From positions 1 to 17,567 of the forward strand of contig DLGX01000083.1 of assembly GCA_002482925.1 (NCBI GenBank): a stretch of 17,567 nucleotides of DNA, read 5' to 3'. A program made the position numbers and the translations under genes. This stretch comes from Candidatus Saccharibacteria bacterium UBA7683. GTDB taxonomy: Bacteria; Patescibacteriota; Saccharimonadia; Saccharimonadales; UBA7683. The notes beneath the pieces are model-generated. The model made no database searches. It worked only from the letters and a program-made list of their open reading frames with translations, and was not told the origin of the DNA. Within the stretch, counting starts at the first letter, position 1. Every line of letters starts with the position of its first letter. Shown one piece after another: positions 6,095 to 12,791 of the stretch.

Positions 6095-6628
6095 ATGAAG
6101 ATAACCTACTTTGTACATGGCACTACAACAGACAATGAAACCCACAAAGCCACAGGCTGGCTTCCGGGCGTGTTATCTGAAACCGGCATTGAACAAGCTA
6201 AGAATCTGCCGAAGCAGGTGCAAGACGATTCATTTGAAGTTGTATTTTGTTCAGACCTACAGCGAGCAATTGACTCTGCGCAGTATGGCTTTGGCAAAAC
6301 ACATAAAATTATTGTAGATGAGCGACTACGTGAAGCCAACTATGGTGATTTAAATGGTAAAACTCACAGCTTTAAGAATTCTATGGAAAACTTTATTGAC
6401 ACTCCTTTTCCTGGTGGAGAAAGTTACAAAGACGTTGAGCTACGGCTACGTTCTTTTGTAGATGAAATGAAACAAAAGTATCCAGATGGTCATGTTGCAA
6501 TCGTTGCTCATGAAGGGCCACAACTCGCACTAGAAGTTATTGCTAATAGTAAAACCTGGCAAGAAGCTATTGCTACAAATTGGCGAATAACCAAATCATG
6601 GCAACCCGGTTGGATCTATAATATTTAG
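6095..6628 (+). CDS. Histidine phosphatase-like protein with VHG in place of RHG
   Basis: A 177-aa protein of the phosphoglycerate mutase-like histidine phosphatase superfamily. The N-terminus reads ITYFVHGTTTDNE, where the usual motif is V-R-H-G-E-T-x-x-N. The phospho-accepting His8 and Gly9 are kept, but the phosphate-binding Arg before His is Val7 and the Glu after Gly is Thr. Other landmarks are intact: SDLQRAIDSA with Arg57, RLREANYGDLNG with Glu80, PFPGGESYKDVELR, and the second catalytic VAHEGPQ with His139. It may be a weak phosphatase with an altered pocket or a binding protein. It starts five bases after yajQ with no clear Shine-Dalgarno and is probably co-transcribed. No promoter is apparent in front. 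Confidence 0.88.
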   Translation: MKITYFVHGTTTDNETHKATGWLPGVLSETGIEQAKNLPKQVQDDSFEVVFCSDLQRAIDSAQYGFGKTHKIIVDERLREANYGDLNGKTHSFKNSMENFIDTPFPGGESYKDVELRLRSFVDEMKQKYPDGHVAIVAHEGPQLALEVIANSKTWQEAIATNWRITKSWQPGWIYNI

Positions 6629-6639
6629 TCTATTTAGCT

Positions 6640-6645
6640 TATACT
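6640..6645 (+). promoter_or_regulatory. -10 box of the GH63-like gene
   Basis: TATACT ends ten bases before the ATG at 6656, which predicts a 5' leader of only about three bases. No ribosome-binding site is present between it and the ATG. Confidence 0.58.
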
Positions 6646-6655
6646 TAAGTCCAAT

Positions 6656-7975
6656 ATGGATGGGCATAAAAAACTATTAGAATACTGCGAAGCGGTACTC
6701 AAACAAAATGATCTTGGCAGCTGGACCAAGCCAACCACTAAACTCTACCCTCATCAGTGGTTGTGGGATAGTTGTTTTACTGCTATTGGCCAGCGTCACT
6801 TCAATGTAAATAGGGCTCAGAAAGAAATTAAGAGCCTGTTCCGCGGCCAGTGGAAGAATGGCATGGTTCCAAATATTATTTATGGTTCAGAGAAACGCTA
6901 TTCCGATGATATCTGGCACTCGAATGTTTCAAAGCATTCTCCTAAAAACATGAAGACGAGCGGTATTACGCAGCCGCCAATGCTCGCCGAAGCAATTGTT
7001 AAAATTGGGGAAATGCTGACAAAAGCTGAGCGAAAGCAGTGGTATGAAAGCGTGTTTAAAAATTTACTGCAGTACCACGAATGGATTTACCGAGAACGTG
7101 ACCCGCACGGGGAAGGCCTTGCAGTACTTATACACCCGTGGGAATGCGGTCTAGATAACACGCCAAGCTGGATGAGCGAAATGCACCTGAGCGATCTTCC
7201 GCTCTGGATCAAAACAGTACGTGCTCTGAAGCTCGACAGTCTTTTTAATGCCTTCAGAAGAGATACCAAGTACCTTCCAGCATATGAACGTATTGATACT
7301 ATCGATGCGCTTGGGCTCTATAGCATCGTACGAAGACTGCGCAGAAAACAGTATCAGACACGGCTGATTCTTCGACATGCCAATCTTTCTATTGAAGACC
7401 TGGCGTTCAATTCAATTTTAATTCGCGCTAACACACAACTGACCGCCATCGCTCGGGAAATTAATGCAGAACTACCCGGTTGGCTATGGGAACGTATGAA
7501 GAAGGCTCCCCACGCGCTCGAACTTCTTTGGAATGAACACCATCAGCAGTACTTCAGCCGTAGTTTTAATACGTTCGAACTTATTACCGAACCAAGTATT
7601 GCTACTTTCTTGCCACTGTATGCTGGAACAATCAGTAAAAAGCGCGCAGCTCACTTAGTAGATCTTATGAAATCTAGAAACTGGACCACCAAATACCCCA
7701 TAGCTTCAGTTCCAAAAAACTCTAAGTACTTTCAACCGGTACGATACTGGCAAGGACCAACCTGGATCAATACAAACTGGTTAATAGTTGAGGGGCTTCG
7801 CAGGTATGGCTACACTGCTGAAGCTAATCACATTGTAAAGAAATCACTAGAACTAATTGAAGCGCATGGCGCATATGAATATTTCAGCCCGCTTGATGGA
7901 AGTCCTGCCGGGGCACATCCGTTTAGTTGGTCTGCTGCGCTTAGCATTGATTTTATAGCGCAAGATAACAGATAG
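6656..7975 (+). CDS. GH63-like six-hairpin glycosidase
   Basis: A 439-aa (alpha/alpha)6-barrel protein resembling the GH63 branch that includes glucosylglycerate/mannosylglycerate hydrolases and mannosyl-oligosaccharide glucosidases. Signature stretches are YPHQWLWDSCF (31-41), RGQWKNGMVPNI (63-74), HPWECGLDNTPSW (160-172) with candidate acid Asp167, RYWQGPTWINTNW (363-375), and YEYFSPLDGSPAGAHPFSW (407-425) with candidate base Glu408. No signal peptide is visible, so it would act on an intracellular alpha-glucoside such as a compatible solute or trehalose-like sugar; the substrate is inferred from family only. Position 173 is Met where relatives commonly have Asp after the Trp. A -10 box lies just upstream and a stem-loop follows the stop. 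Confidence 0.85.
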   Translation: MDGHKKLLEYCEAVLKQNDLGSWTKPTTKLYPHQWLWDSCFTAIGQRHFNVNRAQKEIKSLFRGQWKNGMVPNIIYGSEKRYSDDIWHSNVSKHSPKNMKTSGITQPPMLAEAIVKIGEMLTKAERKQWYESVFKNLLQYHEWIYRERDPHGEGLAVLIHPWECGLDNTPSWMSEMHLSDLPLWIKTVRALKLDSLFNAFRRDTKYLPAYERIDTIDALGLYSIVRRLRRKQYQTRLILRHANLSIEDLAFNSILIRANTQLTAIAREINAELPGWLWERMKKAPHALELLWNEHHQQYFSRSFNTFELITEPSIATFLPLYAGTISKKRAAHLVDLMKSRNWTTKYPIASVPKNSKYFQPVRYWQGPTWINTNWLIVEGLRRYGYTAEANHIVKKSLELIEAHGAYEYFSPLDGSPAGAHPFSWSAALSIDFIAQDNR

Positions 7976-7976
7976 T

Positions 7977-8009
7977 AGCAAATAGATGACAGTACTCAGA
8001 CTATTTGCT
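7977..8009. terminator. Stem-loop between the convergent glycosidase and ZIP genes
   Basis: AGCAAATAG (7977-7985) and CTATTTGCT (8001-8009) form a perfect 9-bp stem around a 15-base loop that contains AGTACT. The two genes converge here with 53 bases between stops. There is no clear T-run in either direction, so it could be an atypical terminator or an mRNA 3'-end stabiliser. Confidence 0.5.
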
Positions 8010-8028
8010 GATTTCTGCTATCTACACC

Positions 8029-8853
8029 CTAGTGATCATTCTCTGCATGATCGTGCTCGTCATGTTGTGAAGATTCTGTAGTGTTGCTGTGATCTGCATC
8101 TATATACTTATGTGCAACATTAATTGAAAGACCAACTACCACAGCACCCAGAACAAGTAAGAATGGCCGTATATCGAATAGTTTATCTTTTGGTATTTCG
8201 TCGTGAATAGTGGGAATAATGTCACTCGCCGCAATATACAGCAGAAACCCTGCGCTCAGGCCCAGCAACACGCCAATAGGTAACTTTGCATCACTACCTA
8301 ACCAAAAAGTCACCAGCGCAAACAGCACAGTAGCAAGCGCACTAAATACATTGACTAACAGTACATTTCTGCGCCTCATGCCCTTCTTTAAAAGTAGTCC
8401 GAAATCACCAATTTCTTGAGGTATTTCATGTACTGCAACCGCAATAGTGGTAATAATGCCAGTAGGAATACTAATTAAAAAACTAGCAGCAATTGCCACG
8501 CCATCAAGTGCGTTATGAAGCGTGTCGCCTACAACAATTAAGCCAGTGGTGGCATCTTTGTGACCTTCTTCACCATGGTGATGATGGAACCAATGCAAAA
8601 ACCGTTCCGCAAAGAAGAAAATAATCATACCCACTAAGGTAGCTAGTAGCACCGTGTATGCCTCTGCCTGTTCTACACCTTCGTGCAATAAATCTAAAAA
8701 TACCGCTGCAAGTAGTGCCCCTGCAGAAAATGGCGTCGCATAACGAGCTAATGCATGTGCCCATTTTTCTTTACTCAGTAGAATTATTCCTCCGATTAAT
8801 GAAAATATGCCGCCGAGAAGCGAAAATACTATAATGTGTCCGTAATTTGCCAT
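8029..8853 (-). CDS. ZIP family metal transporter
   Basis: A 274-aa inner-membrane protein with about eight TM helices, likely importing Zn2+ (possibly Fe2+ or Mn2+) into the cytoplasm. The ZIP motifs are clear: HNALDGVAIAASF in TM4 (113-125) and HEIPQEIGDFGLLLKKG in TM5 (142-158) supply the metal-binding His/Asp/Glu of the transport path. The TM3-TM4 loop is His-rich (HWFHHHHGEEGHKD). Less usual, the C-terminus after the last helix is a second His/Asp-rich tail with five His. ATG at 8853 has AAGGAAA upstream. It diverges from a Fur/Zur-type regulator and shares the -35 hexamer with it, so repression by bound metal-regulator is likely. Confidence 0.94.
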   Translation of the reverse strand: MANYGHIIVFSLLGGIFSLIGGIILLSKEKWAHALARYATPFSAGALLAAVFLDLLHEGVEQAEAYTVLLATLVGMIIFFFAERFLHWFHHHHGEEGHKDATTGLIVVGDTLHNALDGVAIAASFLISIPTGIITTIAVAVHEIPQEIGDFGLLLKKGMRRRNVLLVNVFSALATVLFALVTFWLGSDAKLPIGVLLGLSAGFLLYIAASDIIPTIHDEIPKDKLFDIRPFLLVLGAVVVGLSINVAHKYIDADHSNTTESSQHDEHDHAENDH

Positions 8854-8885
8854 GAATGCTTTCCTTTTTTACTGTATCAAGTAAT

Positions 8886-8935
8886 ATTTTAGCGAATCAC
8901 ACTATTATTGCAAATGTGTCGCAATTTGTTATACT
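8886..8935. promoter_or_regulatory. Divergent zip/fur promoters sharing a palindromic -35
   Basis: TTGCAA (8908-8913) is its own reverse complement. To the right, a 16-base spacer leads to TATACT (8930-8935) for the regulator gene. To the left, a 16-base spacer leads to TAAAAT on the minus strand (8891-8886) for the transporter. An inverted repeat ATTGC (8907-8911) / GCAAT (8921-8925) covers the -35, and TTGTTATAC (8926-8934) / GTATAAACAA (8940-8949) covers the regulator -10. Both are candidate operators for the Fur-family protein; neither matches a canonical Fur or Zur box exactly. Confidence 0.62.
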
Positions 8936-8960
8936 TTTTGTATAAACAAGGTACATTTTT

Positions 8961-9362
8961 ATGGAATTAGAAATAAAAAACTTACTGAAACAACAAGGGT
9001 TTAGCGCTACAAAAACCCGAATGGCAGTACTCAGAACACTACTAAGTGTTCAGCCAGCAACCCTGCACCAACTTATCACTGCCCTACCAAATGTTGACAG
9101 AGCAACTGTATACAGAACTGTTGATTTGTTTATAGACCTTGGAATTGCCAAAAAAGTCTATACCGGCTTTAAATACCGAGTAGAACTTGGTGACAGCTTT
9201 CAAGAACACCATCACCACCTTACGTGCCTTCGCTGTGAAACCGTTATAGATGTACATACTCCCGAAATTGAATACGCAATTGAACAAACTGCTGCCAATA
9301 ATGGGTTTCGGCCAGTTCGGCATGATTTAGAAATTACCGGCTACTGCGCCAATTGTTCATAG
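8961..9362 (+). CDS. Fur/Zur-family metal-responsive repressor
   Basis: A 133-aa ferric-uptake-regulator family protein. The N-terminal winged helix (about 1-75) includes FSATKTRMAVLRTLL and the recognition region VDRATVYRTVDLF (45-57). The dimerisation part has HEHHHHLT-like metal ligands (EHHHHLTCLRC, 82-92) and a structural zinc site from CLRC (89-92) and CANC (129-132). Which metal it senses cannot be told from sequence. The divergent ZIP gene argues for zinc, so Zur is favoured over Fur. It is transcribed from TATACT at 8930-8935, with a weak AAGG 9-10 bases before the ATG, and probably represses both itself and the transporter. Confidence 0.93.
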   Translation: MELEIKNLLKQQGFSATKTRMAVLRTLLSVQPATLHQLITALPNVDRATVYRTVDLFIDLGIAKKVYTGFKYRVELGDSFQEHHHHLTCLRCETVIDVHTPEIEYAIEQTAANNGFRPVRHDLEITGYCANCS

Positions 9363-9364
9363 AG

Positions 9365-9440
9365 CTAAAATTCAAACAATAAACCGGGCGTATGACCCGG
9401 CTTGACGGAGTGATACAAAAGATCCTCCATGCTTAGTATA
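9365..9440 (-). other. Possible short minus-strand transcription unit between fur and aquaporin genes
   Basis: On the minus strand TATACT (9440-9435) precedes an ATG at 9430 with a 21-codon frame, MEDLLYHSVKPGHTPGLLFE plus F, ending TAG at 9367-9365. Inside it CCGGG (9400-9396) and CCCGG (9388-9384) form a hairpin followed by a T-rich TTTATTGTTTG, like a weak terminator. The unit could be a small RNA antisense to the end of the fur mRNA, a repeat remnant, or chance. The rest of this intergenic stretch (9441-9502) is AT-rich with nothing recognisable. Confidence 0.3.
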
Positions 9441-9502
9441 GTCCTTTTATTAGATATTTTAAACAAGCATTAGTTGTATTTTTTGCGCATTTCAAGTATA
9501 CC

Positions 9503-9526
9503 TATACTATGAACAAACTAAGGAGG
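9503..9526 (+). promoter_or_regulatory. Promoter -10 and strong ribosome site of the aquaporin gene
   Basis: TATACT (9503-9508) lies 26 bases before the ATG, and AGGAGG (9521-9526) is placed eight bases before the ATG at 9535. This is the best Shine-Dalgarno in the window together with the one at 5513-5517. No convincing -35 at 16-18 bases. Confidence 0.65.
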
Positions 9527-9534
9527 GTTTCTCG

Positions 9535-10392
9535 ATGAAAGCAAAAAACTTAAATTTGCAGCCTACTGCGCTGTTAGCTGAACTGGTTGGTACATTTATA
9601 CTAGCCACAGTTGCAATTACTGTTGCGAATCCAATTATCGTGGGTTTTGCACTTGTAGTAATCGTGCTGGCAATTGGCTCAGTTTCGGGTGCACACGTTA
9701 ACCCAGCTATTACATTTGGCCTATGGTCAGTAAAAAAACTTGAAGGCGTTAAAGTTCCCTTTTATTGGGCTATGCAACTTGCTGGTGCGCTTTTAGCGCT
9801 ATTAGTAAGCCAGTTCTACCAAGGTGGAAACTACGGTATTTCTTTCGCTAGCTTTGGTAGCCTCGATGGTAAAATCTTCTTAGCAGAACTACTTGGTACT
9901 GCAGTCTTTGCATTTGCAGTAGCTGCAGCATGTCAACGTAATGTTGTAGATAGTGCTAAAGCACTGCTAACTGGTCTTGCACTGCTAACTGGTCTTGCAG
10001 TAGGTGGCGGTTTACTTGGACAGGCTGTTCAAAACGCAAGTACCTCAACTACCACCAAAGAAACACCTCGTGTAACTTTGGTAGATGGTGCTGTTCTTAA
10101 CCCAGCTATTGCACTGGCTGCAACAGAAAAAGCAGATCAACAAAGTGCGGTACAATCACTTGCAGGTCAAACTGCACCAGAAAGTAATAAGAAGGCTGCA
10201 AGTCGTTTAACTTGGGAAACACTTCTAGGCGCACTTCTTGGTGGTGCAATTGGTATGAACCTATTCATGCTTGTTGCGGGTGAAGCAGTTAACCCTTTCA
10301 AAAAGAAAGAAACAGTAGTTACTAAAGTTACTGCTGTTGTCAAAAAAGGTAAGAAAGAAGTTAAAAAAGTAGCCAAAAAAGCAAAAAAATAA
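9535..10392 (+). CDS. Aquaporin-like MIP family channel with Lys-rich tail
   Basis: A 285-aa member of the major intrinsic protein family, an inner-membrane channel for water or small solutes. The first half has the canonical SGAHVNPAITFG with NPA at 56-58. The second NPA is at 189-191 as VLNPAIALA; the Arg that normally follows (NPAR, selectivity filter) is Ile192, so the pore should be less selective or differ in solute. TM5 contains a tandem six-residue duplication (LLTGLALLTGLA, 144-155). A long Ser/Thr-rich segment (about 164-183) precedes the second NPA, and another polar insert (about 197-222) follows it. Residues 257-285 form a tail about half lysine (KKGKKEVKKVAKKAKK), cytoplasmic and perhaps membrane-surface or nucleic-acid binding. 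A strong terminator follows. Confidence 0.88.
   Translation: MKAKNLNLQPTALLAELVGTFILATVAITVANPIIVGFALVVIVLAIGSVSGAHVNPAITFGLWSVKKLEGVKVPFYWAMQLAGALLALLVSQFYQGGNYGISFASFGSLDGKIFLAELLGTAVFAFAVAAACQRNVVDSAKALLTGLALLTGLAVGGGLLGQAVQNASTSTTTKETPRVTLVDGAVLNPAIALAATEKADQQSAVQSLAGQTAPESNKKAASRLTWETLLGALLGGAIGMNLFMLVAGEAVNPFKKKETVVTKVTAVVKKGKKEVKKVAKKAKK
9963..9998 (+). repeat. 18-bp tandem duplication in the aquaporin gene
   Basis: ACTGCTAACTGGTCTTGC at 9963-9980 is repeated without mismatch at 9981-9998. It keeps frame and adds six residues to a membrane helix. The perfect identity suggests a recent slippage event or an assembly artefact. Confidence 0.9.
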
Positions 10393-10417
10393 GAACATCG
10401 TGACTGACCGTTCTCAT

Positions 10418-10443
10418 AAAACTCCGGCACTCGCCGGAGTTTT
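10418..10443 (+). terminator. Intrinsic terminator of the aquaporin gene
   Basis: AAAACTCCGGC, loop ACTC, GCCGGAGTTTT is a perfect 11-bp inverted repeat with flanking A and T runs, 26 bases after the stop. It can act in both directions. Confidence 0.92.
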
Positions 10444-10488
10444 GCTTACAGTGAAATTACTATGTCGGATGATGATAAGACGATTAAC

Positions 10489-10512
10489 AAAAACCCAAGA
10501 CAAATTCTTGGG
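10489..10512 (-). terminator. Intrinsic terminator of the acidic unknown gene
   Basis: On the minus strand CCCAAGA (10512-10506), a five-base loop, TCTTGGG (10500-10494) is followed by TTTTTG. It lies 26 bases after the stop of the minus-strand gene at 10538. The rest of 10444-10537 holds nothing else I recognise. Confidence 0.85.
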
Positions 10513-10537
10513 TAATACACATTTGGTTTATAATTTC

Positions 10538-10954
10538 TTAAGCAGCGCGTTGATCAAAAACGAGTGCTAGTAGCCCAGCTGATTGTTTTTGTCGACGAGT
10601 GAACTCTAAAACTGTATTGTCAGTTTCGTCATCTTCTTCAGTAGTAGGTTCTTGCCAGAATGCAAATTCGGTCTGCTGTTGTACTGCAAAAATAGCTTCT
10701 TTCTGTACTAGCGCAGCAATACTGGCGTTCCAAGTGGCAGAATGCTGTTCATATACAGCCGTAGCATCATCAGCAGTTTCAGCAAAGGCACCAAGTGCAT
10801 ACCACTCGCCAAAATGATCGAGCCCTGCATAATCTGAGTTCATAGAAACATCAAGGTAGTCAGCTTGCATTTGTTCTGCAAAAGCACCGCCAACAGCAAG
10901 TCTAGCCTGCTCGGCCATATCTATCTGTACTGGGTTAATGCTCTCTGGTGACAT
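10538..10954 (-). CDS. Acidic soluble protein of unknown function
   Basis: A 138-aa protein I do not recognise. It is Ala- and acid-rich with several Trp/Tyr/Phe (DHFGEWYALGAF, ATWNASIAAL, FAFWQEPTTEEDDETDN), has no TM segment, signal peptide or Cys, and reads as mostly helical with an acidic linker before a basic ending (LEFTRRQKQSAGLLALVFDQRAA). ATG at 10954 is preferred; a TTG at 10960 is in frame but lies closer to the weak AGAAAG ribosome site. It has the only fully consensus promoter in the window and its own terminator, so it is a single-gene unit that should be strongly expressed. A structural or abundant housekeeping role is a guess. The codon pattern looks like that of its neighbours. 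Confidence 0.82.
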   Translation of the reverse strand: MSPESINPVQIDMAEQARLAVGGAFAEQMQADYLDVSMNSDYAGLDHFGEWYALGAFAETADDATAVYEQHSATWNASIAALVQKEAIFAVQQQTEFAFWQEPTTEEDDETDNTVLEFTRRQKQSAGLLALVFDQRAA

Positions 10955-10982
10955 ACTCAATCTTTCTAAGATTTACTTCGTC

Positions 10983-11011
10983 ATTATACAACTTATAGGC
11001 CAAAGTGTCAA
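10983..11011 (-). promoter_or_regulatory. Perfect consensus sigma-70-type promoter
   Basis: On the minus strand TTGACA (11011-11006), exactly 17 bases, then TATAAT (10988-10983). Transcription would begin near 10976, giving a leader of about 22 bases with a weak AGAAAG ribosome site before the ATG at 10954. Confidence 0.9.
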
Positions 11012-11029
11012 TACCTTTTTGTACTTTTT

Positions 11030-12118
11030 TTATTCTGCTTCTACAGAAGGTTTTTCAAGGATTAACGGTTCTACAGCAGGGGTAGCATCTGCAATTCTTA
11101 CGACATCTTTATCTATCTTCTTGAGTTCTTTGTGTGCATTGTTGTAGTGGTTTACTGTTGTACCCAAACTACCCCCGAGTTTTTGCATTAAACCTTCATA
11201 CGCACCAATGTGTCGCCCTAGCTCGCCTACGCGCTTTTGAATCTCTTTAGCCTGTTCTTCAATCTGCAAGCTTCTGAGGCCCTGCATAACGGTCTGGAGG
11301 TATGCCATGAAGCTAGTTGGGCTTACAATAATGACTTTTTTCTCTTGAAAGGCGTATTCTATTAAATCTCGTGAGTTTGTAGCGGTTGTTCCCACTTTGT
11401 TTATTAACAGGTCGTAGTAGAGTGACTCTGACGGAATAAACATGAACGCAAAATCCATAGTATCTTCATTAGGTCGTATATATTTACTGGTTTCATCTAT
11501 TCTGTTTTTAAGATCGGTCTTAAATTTTTTTACAATTGCTTCTTTAGTAGCTTTATCTGCTTCTTCAATAAGACGGTTGTAATTTTCTAAGCTGAACTTT
11601 GAATCAATCGGTAAAACTTTACCGTCTTGTAAAAATATTACCGCATCGACAATTTCGCCGTCTGCGAATCTATACTGCATCTGGAATCTACCCGGTGGCA
11701 TAACGTTTTCTAAAACACTTTGCAGGTAATATTCACCTACCACGCCGCGCTGTTTAGGGTTTTGTAATACGTTTTGCAAAGTTTTGAGTTCATCTGCTAC
11801 GTCAACAACCCGTTTATTAGTTTCATCAAGCTTAGTCAGGCGCTGGGTAACATCTGCGATTATCTTGGCGCTTTGCTGAAACTGGCGCTGAATTGATTCA
11901 TTAGTTTGCATTTGGTTTTGCTGTAGCTTCTGGCTAATGTTTTCTTGCAGGCTTTCTTTTAAGTCGCCCACGCCACGGTTCAGATTATCAAGATCAGCTT
12001 TTAACAATTGTGTGGCCTGATCGTTTTGCGGAGTTGAAAGTTTTTTGTTAATAACAAACAGTAAAGCTCCCACAACCAGAACTAATGCAATTACAATGAC
12101 AATCAAAAGCATTTCCAT
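11030..12118 (-). CDS. rmuC: DNA recombination protein RmuC homologue
   Basis: A 362-aa RmuC-family protein. One N-terminal membrane anchor (about 3-24) is followed by a coiled coil (about 35-118, rich in Gln and Leu) and the RmuC nuclease-like domain. That domain begins RGVVGEYYLQSVLENVMP and has a PD-(D/E)XK-like core, IVDAVIFLQDGKVLPIDSKF (156-175), with Asp158 and Asp172-x-Lys174. FAFMFIPSES and SPTSFMAYLQTV are further family hallmarks. In E. coli RmuC limits inversions at short inverted repeats; the biochemical activity is not well defined. The C-terminal ~20 residues are Pro/Glu-rich. TATACT ends eight bases before the ATG, so the mRNA is probably leaderless. It diverges from the pentapeptide gene with only 24 bases between start codons. 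Confidence 0.95.
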   Translation of the reverse strand: MEMLLIVIVIALVLVVGALLFVINKKLSTPQNDQATQLLKADLDNLNRGVGDLKESLQENISQKLQQNQMQTNESIQRQFQQSAKIIADVTQRLTKLDETNKRVVDVADELKTLQNVLQNPKQRGVVGEYYLQSVLENVMPPGRFQMQYRFADGEIVDAVIFLQDGKVLPIDSKFSLENYNRLIEEADKATKEAIVKKFKTDLKNRIDETSKYIRPNEDTMDFAFMFIPSESLYYDLLINKVGTTATNSRDLIEYAFQEKKVIIVSPTSFMAYLQTVMQGLRSLQIEEQAKEIQKRVGELGRHIGAYEGLMQKLGGSLGTTVNHYNNAHKELKKIDKDVVRIADATPAVEPLILEKPSVEAE

Positions 12119-12126
12119 ATGTACTT

Positions 12127-12136
12127 AGTATAAGAT
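12127..12136. promoter_or_regulatory. Overlapping -10 boxes of the divergent rmuC/pentapeptide promoters
   Basis: AGTATA (12127-12132) reads TATACT on the minus strand, eight bases from the rmuC ATG. TATAAG (12129-12134), or TAAGAT (12131-12136), serves the plus strand, eight or six bases from the ATG at 12143. The two polymerase sites overlap, and any -35 for each gene would lie inside the other gene's coding region. Confidence 0.62.
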
Positions 12137-12142
12137 AGTTAC

Positions 12143-12736
12143 ATGAATACCCCAAAAACAATTGCCCAGCTTATTGATACACCAAGAATTCATGATGTAG
12201 AACCGCTTGAAGAGCTTGCTAAAAATTCTGTTGAGCTGCGTGGGGTTTTGAAAGAAAAACTCGCTTTAGAGCCTGGCAAATATACATATTTTGACTTTTC
12301 AGATTCTGTTTTTACCGATTTAGTTGCTAATAATATTTCTGCGTTGCGCTCTGCAGTAATTCGTTCCACGTTTAAAAACGCCCAGCTTACAGGACTACAG
12401 CTTCCGGAAGGTAATTTTAAAGATATAATTTTTGAAAACTGTCGCTTTACACTAGCAAACTTTAGAAGCTCAACATTTGAACGCTGTATATTCCGTAGTT
12501 GTGATTTAACCGAAGCAGACTTTGGAATGAGCAGACTTAGTTCTGTTGCTTTTGAGACATGCATTGTTGATGGTGCCGACTTTTCAAACTGCGTTATTAA
12601 AAGATTAGAATTTAGCGAAACGCCACTTCATTCAGTTAACGGCATTACTGGCTTAAAAGGAGCGACTATCTCGAACCAAAATTTAATTGAAATCGCGCAA
12701 CTACTTGCCCAAACACTTGATCTGACCATCAAATAA
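12143..12736 (+). CDS. Pentapeptide-repeat protein
   Basis: A 197-aa protein. After an N-terminal region of about 45 residues, a run of five-residue repeats with central Leu or Phe (A/C/S-x-F/L-x-x) spans roughly 49-160, for example NFKDIIFENCRFTLANF, TFERCIFRSCDLTEADF and AFETCIVDGADFSNCVI. This predicts a right-handed quadrilateral beta-helix. The C-terminal GLKGATISNQNLIEIAQLL cap is common in the family. Some relatives bind gyrase (Qnr, MfpA) and protect it from quinolones or toxins, but most are uncharacterised and no dimerisation module can be assigned here. Alternating Cys at repeat positions is usual. No Shine-Dalgarno; leaderless start predicted. A gene-free stretch of 326 bases follows. 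Confidence 0.9.
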   Translation: MNTPKTIAQLIDTPRIHDVEPLEELAKNSVELRGVLKEKLALEPGKYTYFDFSDSVFTDLVANNISALRSAVIRSTFKNAQLTGLQLPEGNFKDIIFENCRFTLANFRSSTFERCIFRSCDLTEADFGMSRLSSVAFETCIVDGADFSNCVIKRLEFSETPLHSVNGITGLKGATISNQNLIEIAQLLAQTLDLTIK

Positions 12737-12791
12737 TCCGAGCAAAGCAAGTTAGCTCCTTCCGCCCATTCAGCAAAACCCGAGTAGCGCA

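Noticed and set aside
10461..10514. 17-codon plus-strand ORF MSDDDKTINKNPRQILG
   Set aside because: It lies between two terminators, includes the whole hairpin of the opposing terminator and has no promoter or ribosome site.
10955..10960. TTG at 10960 as the start of the acidic protein
   Set aside because: The ATG six bases downstream has better spacing from the weak AGAAAG site and is the stronger codon.
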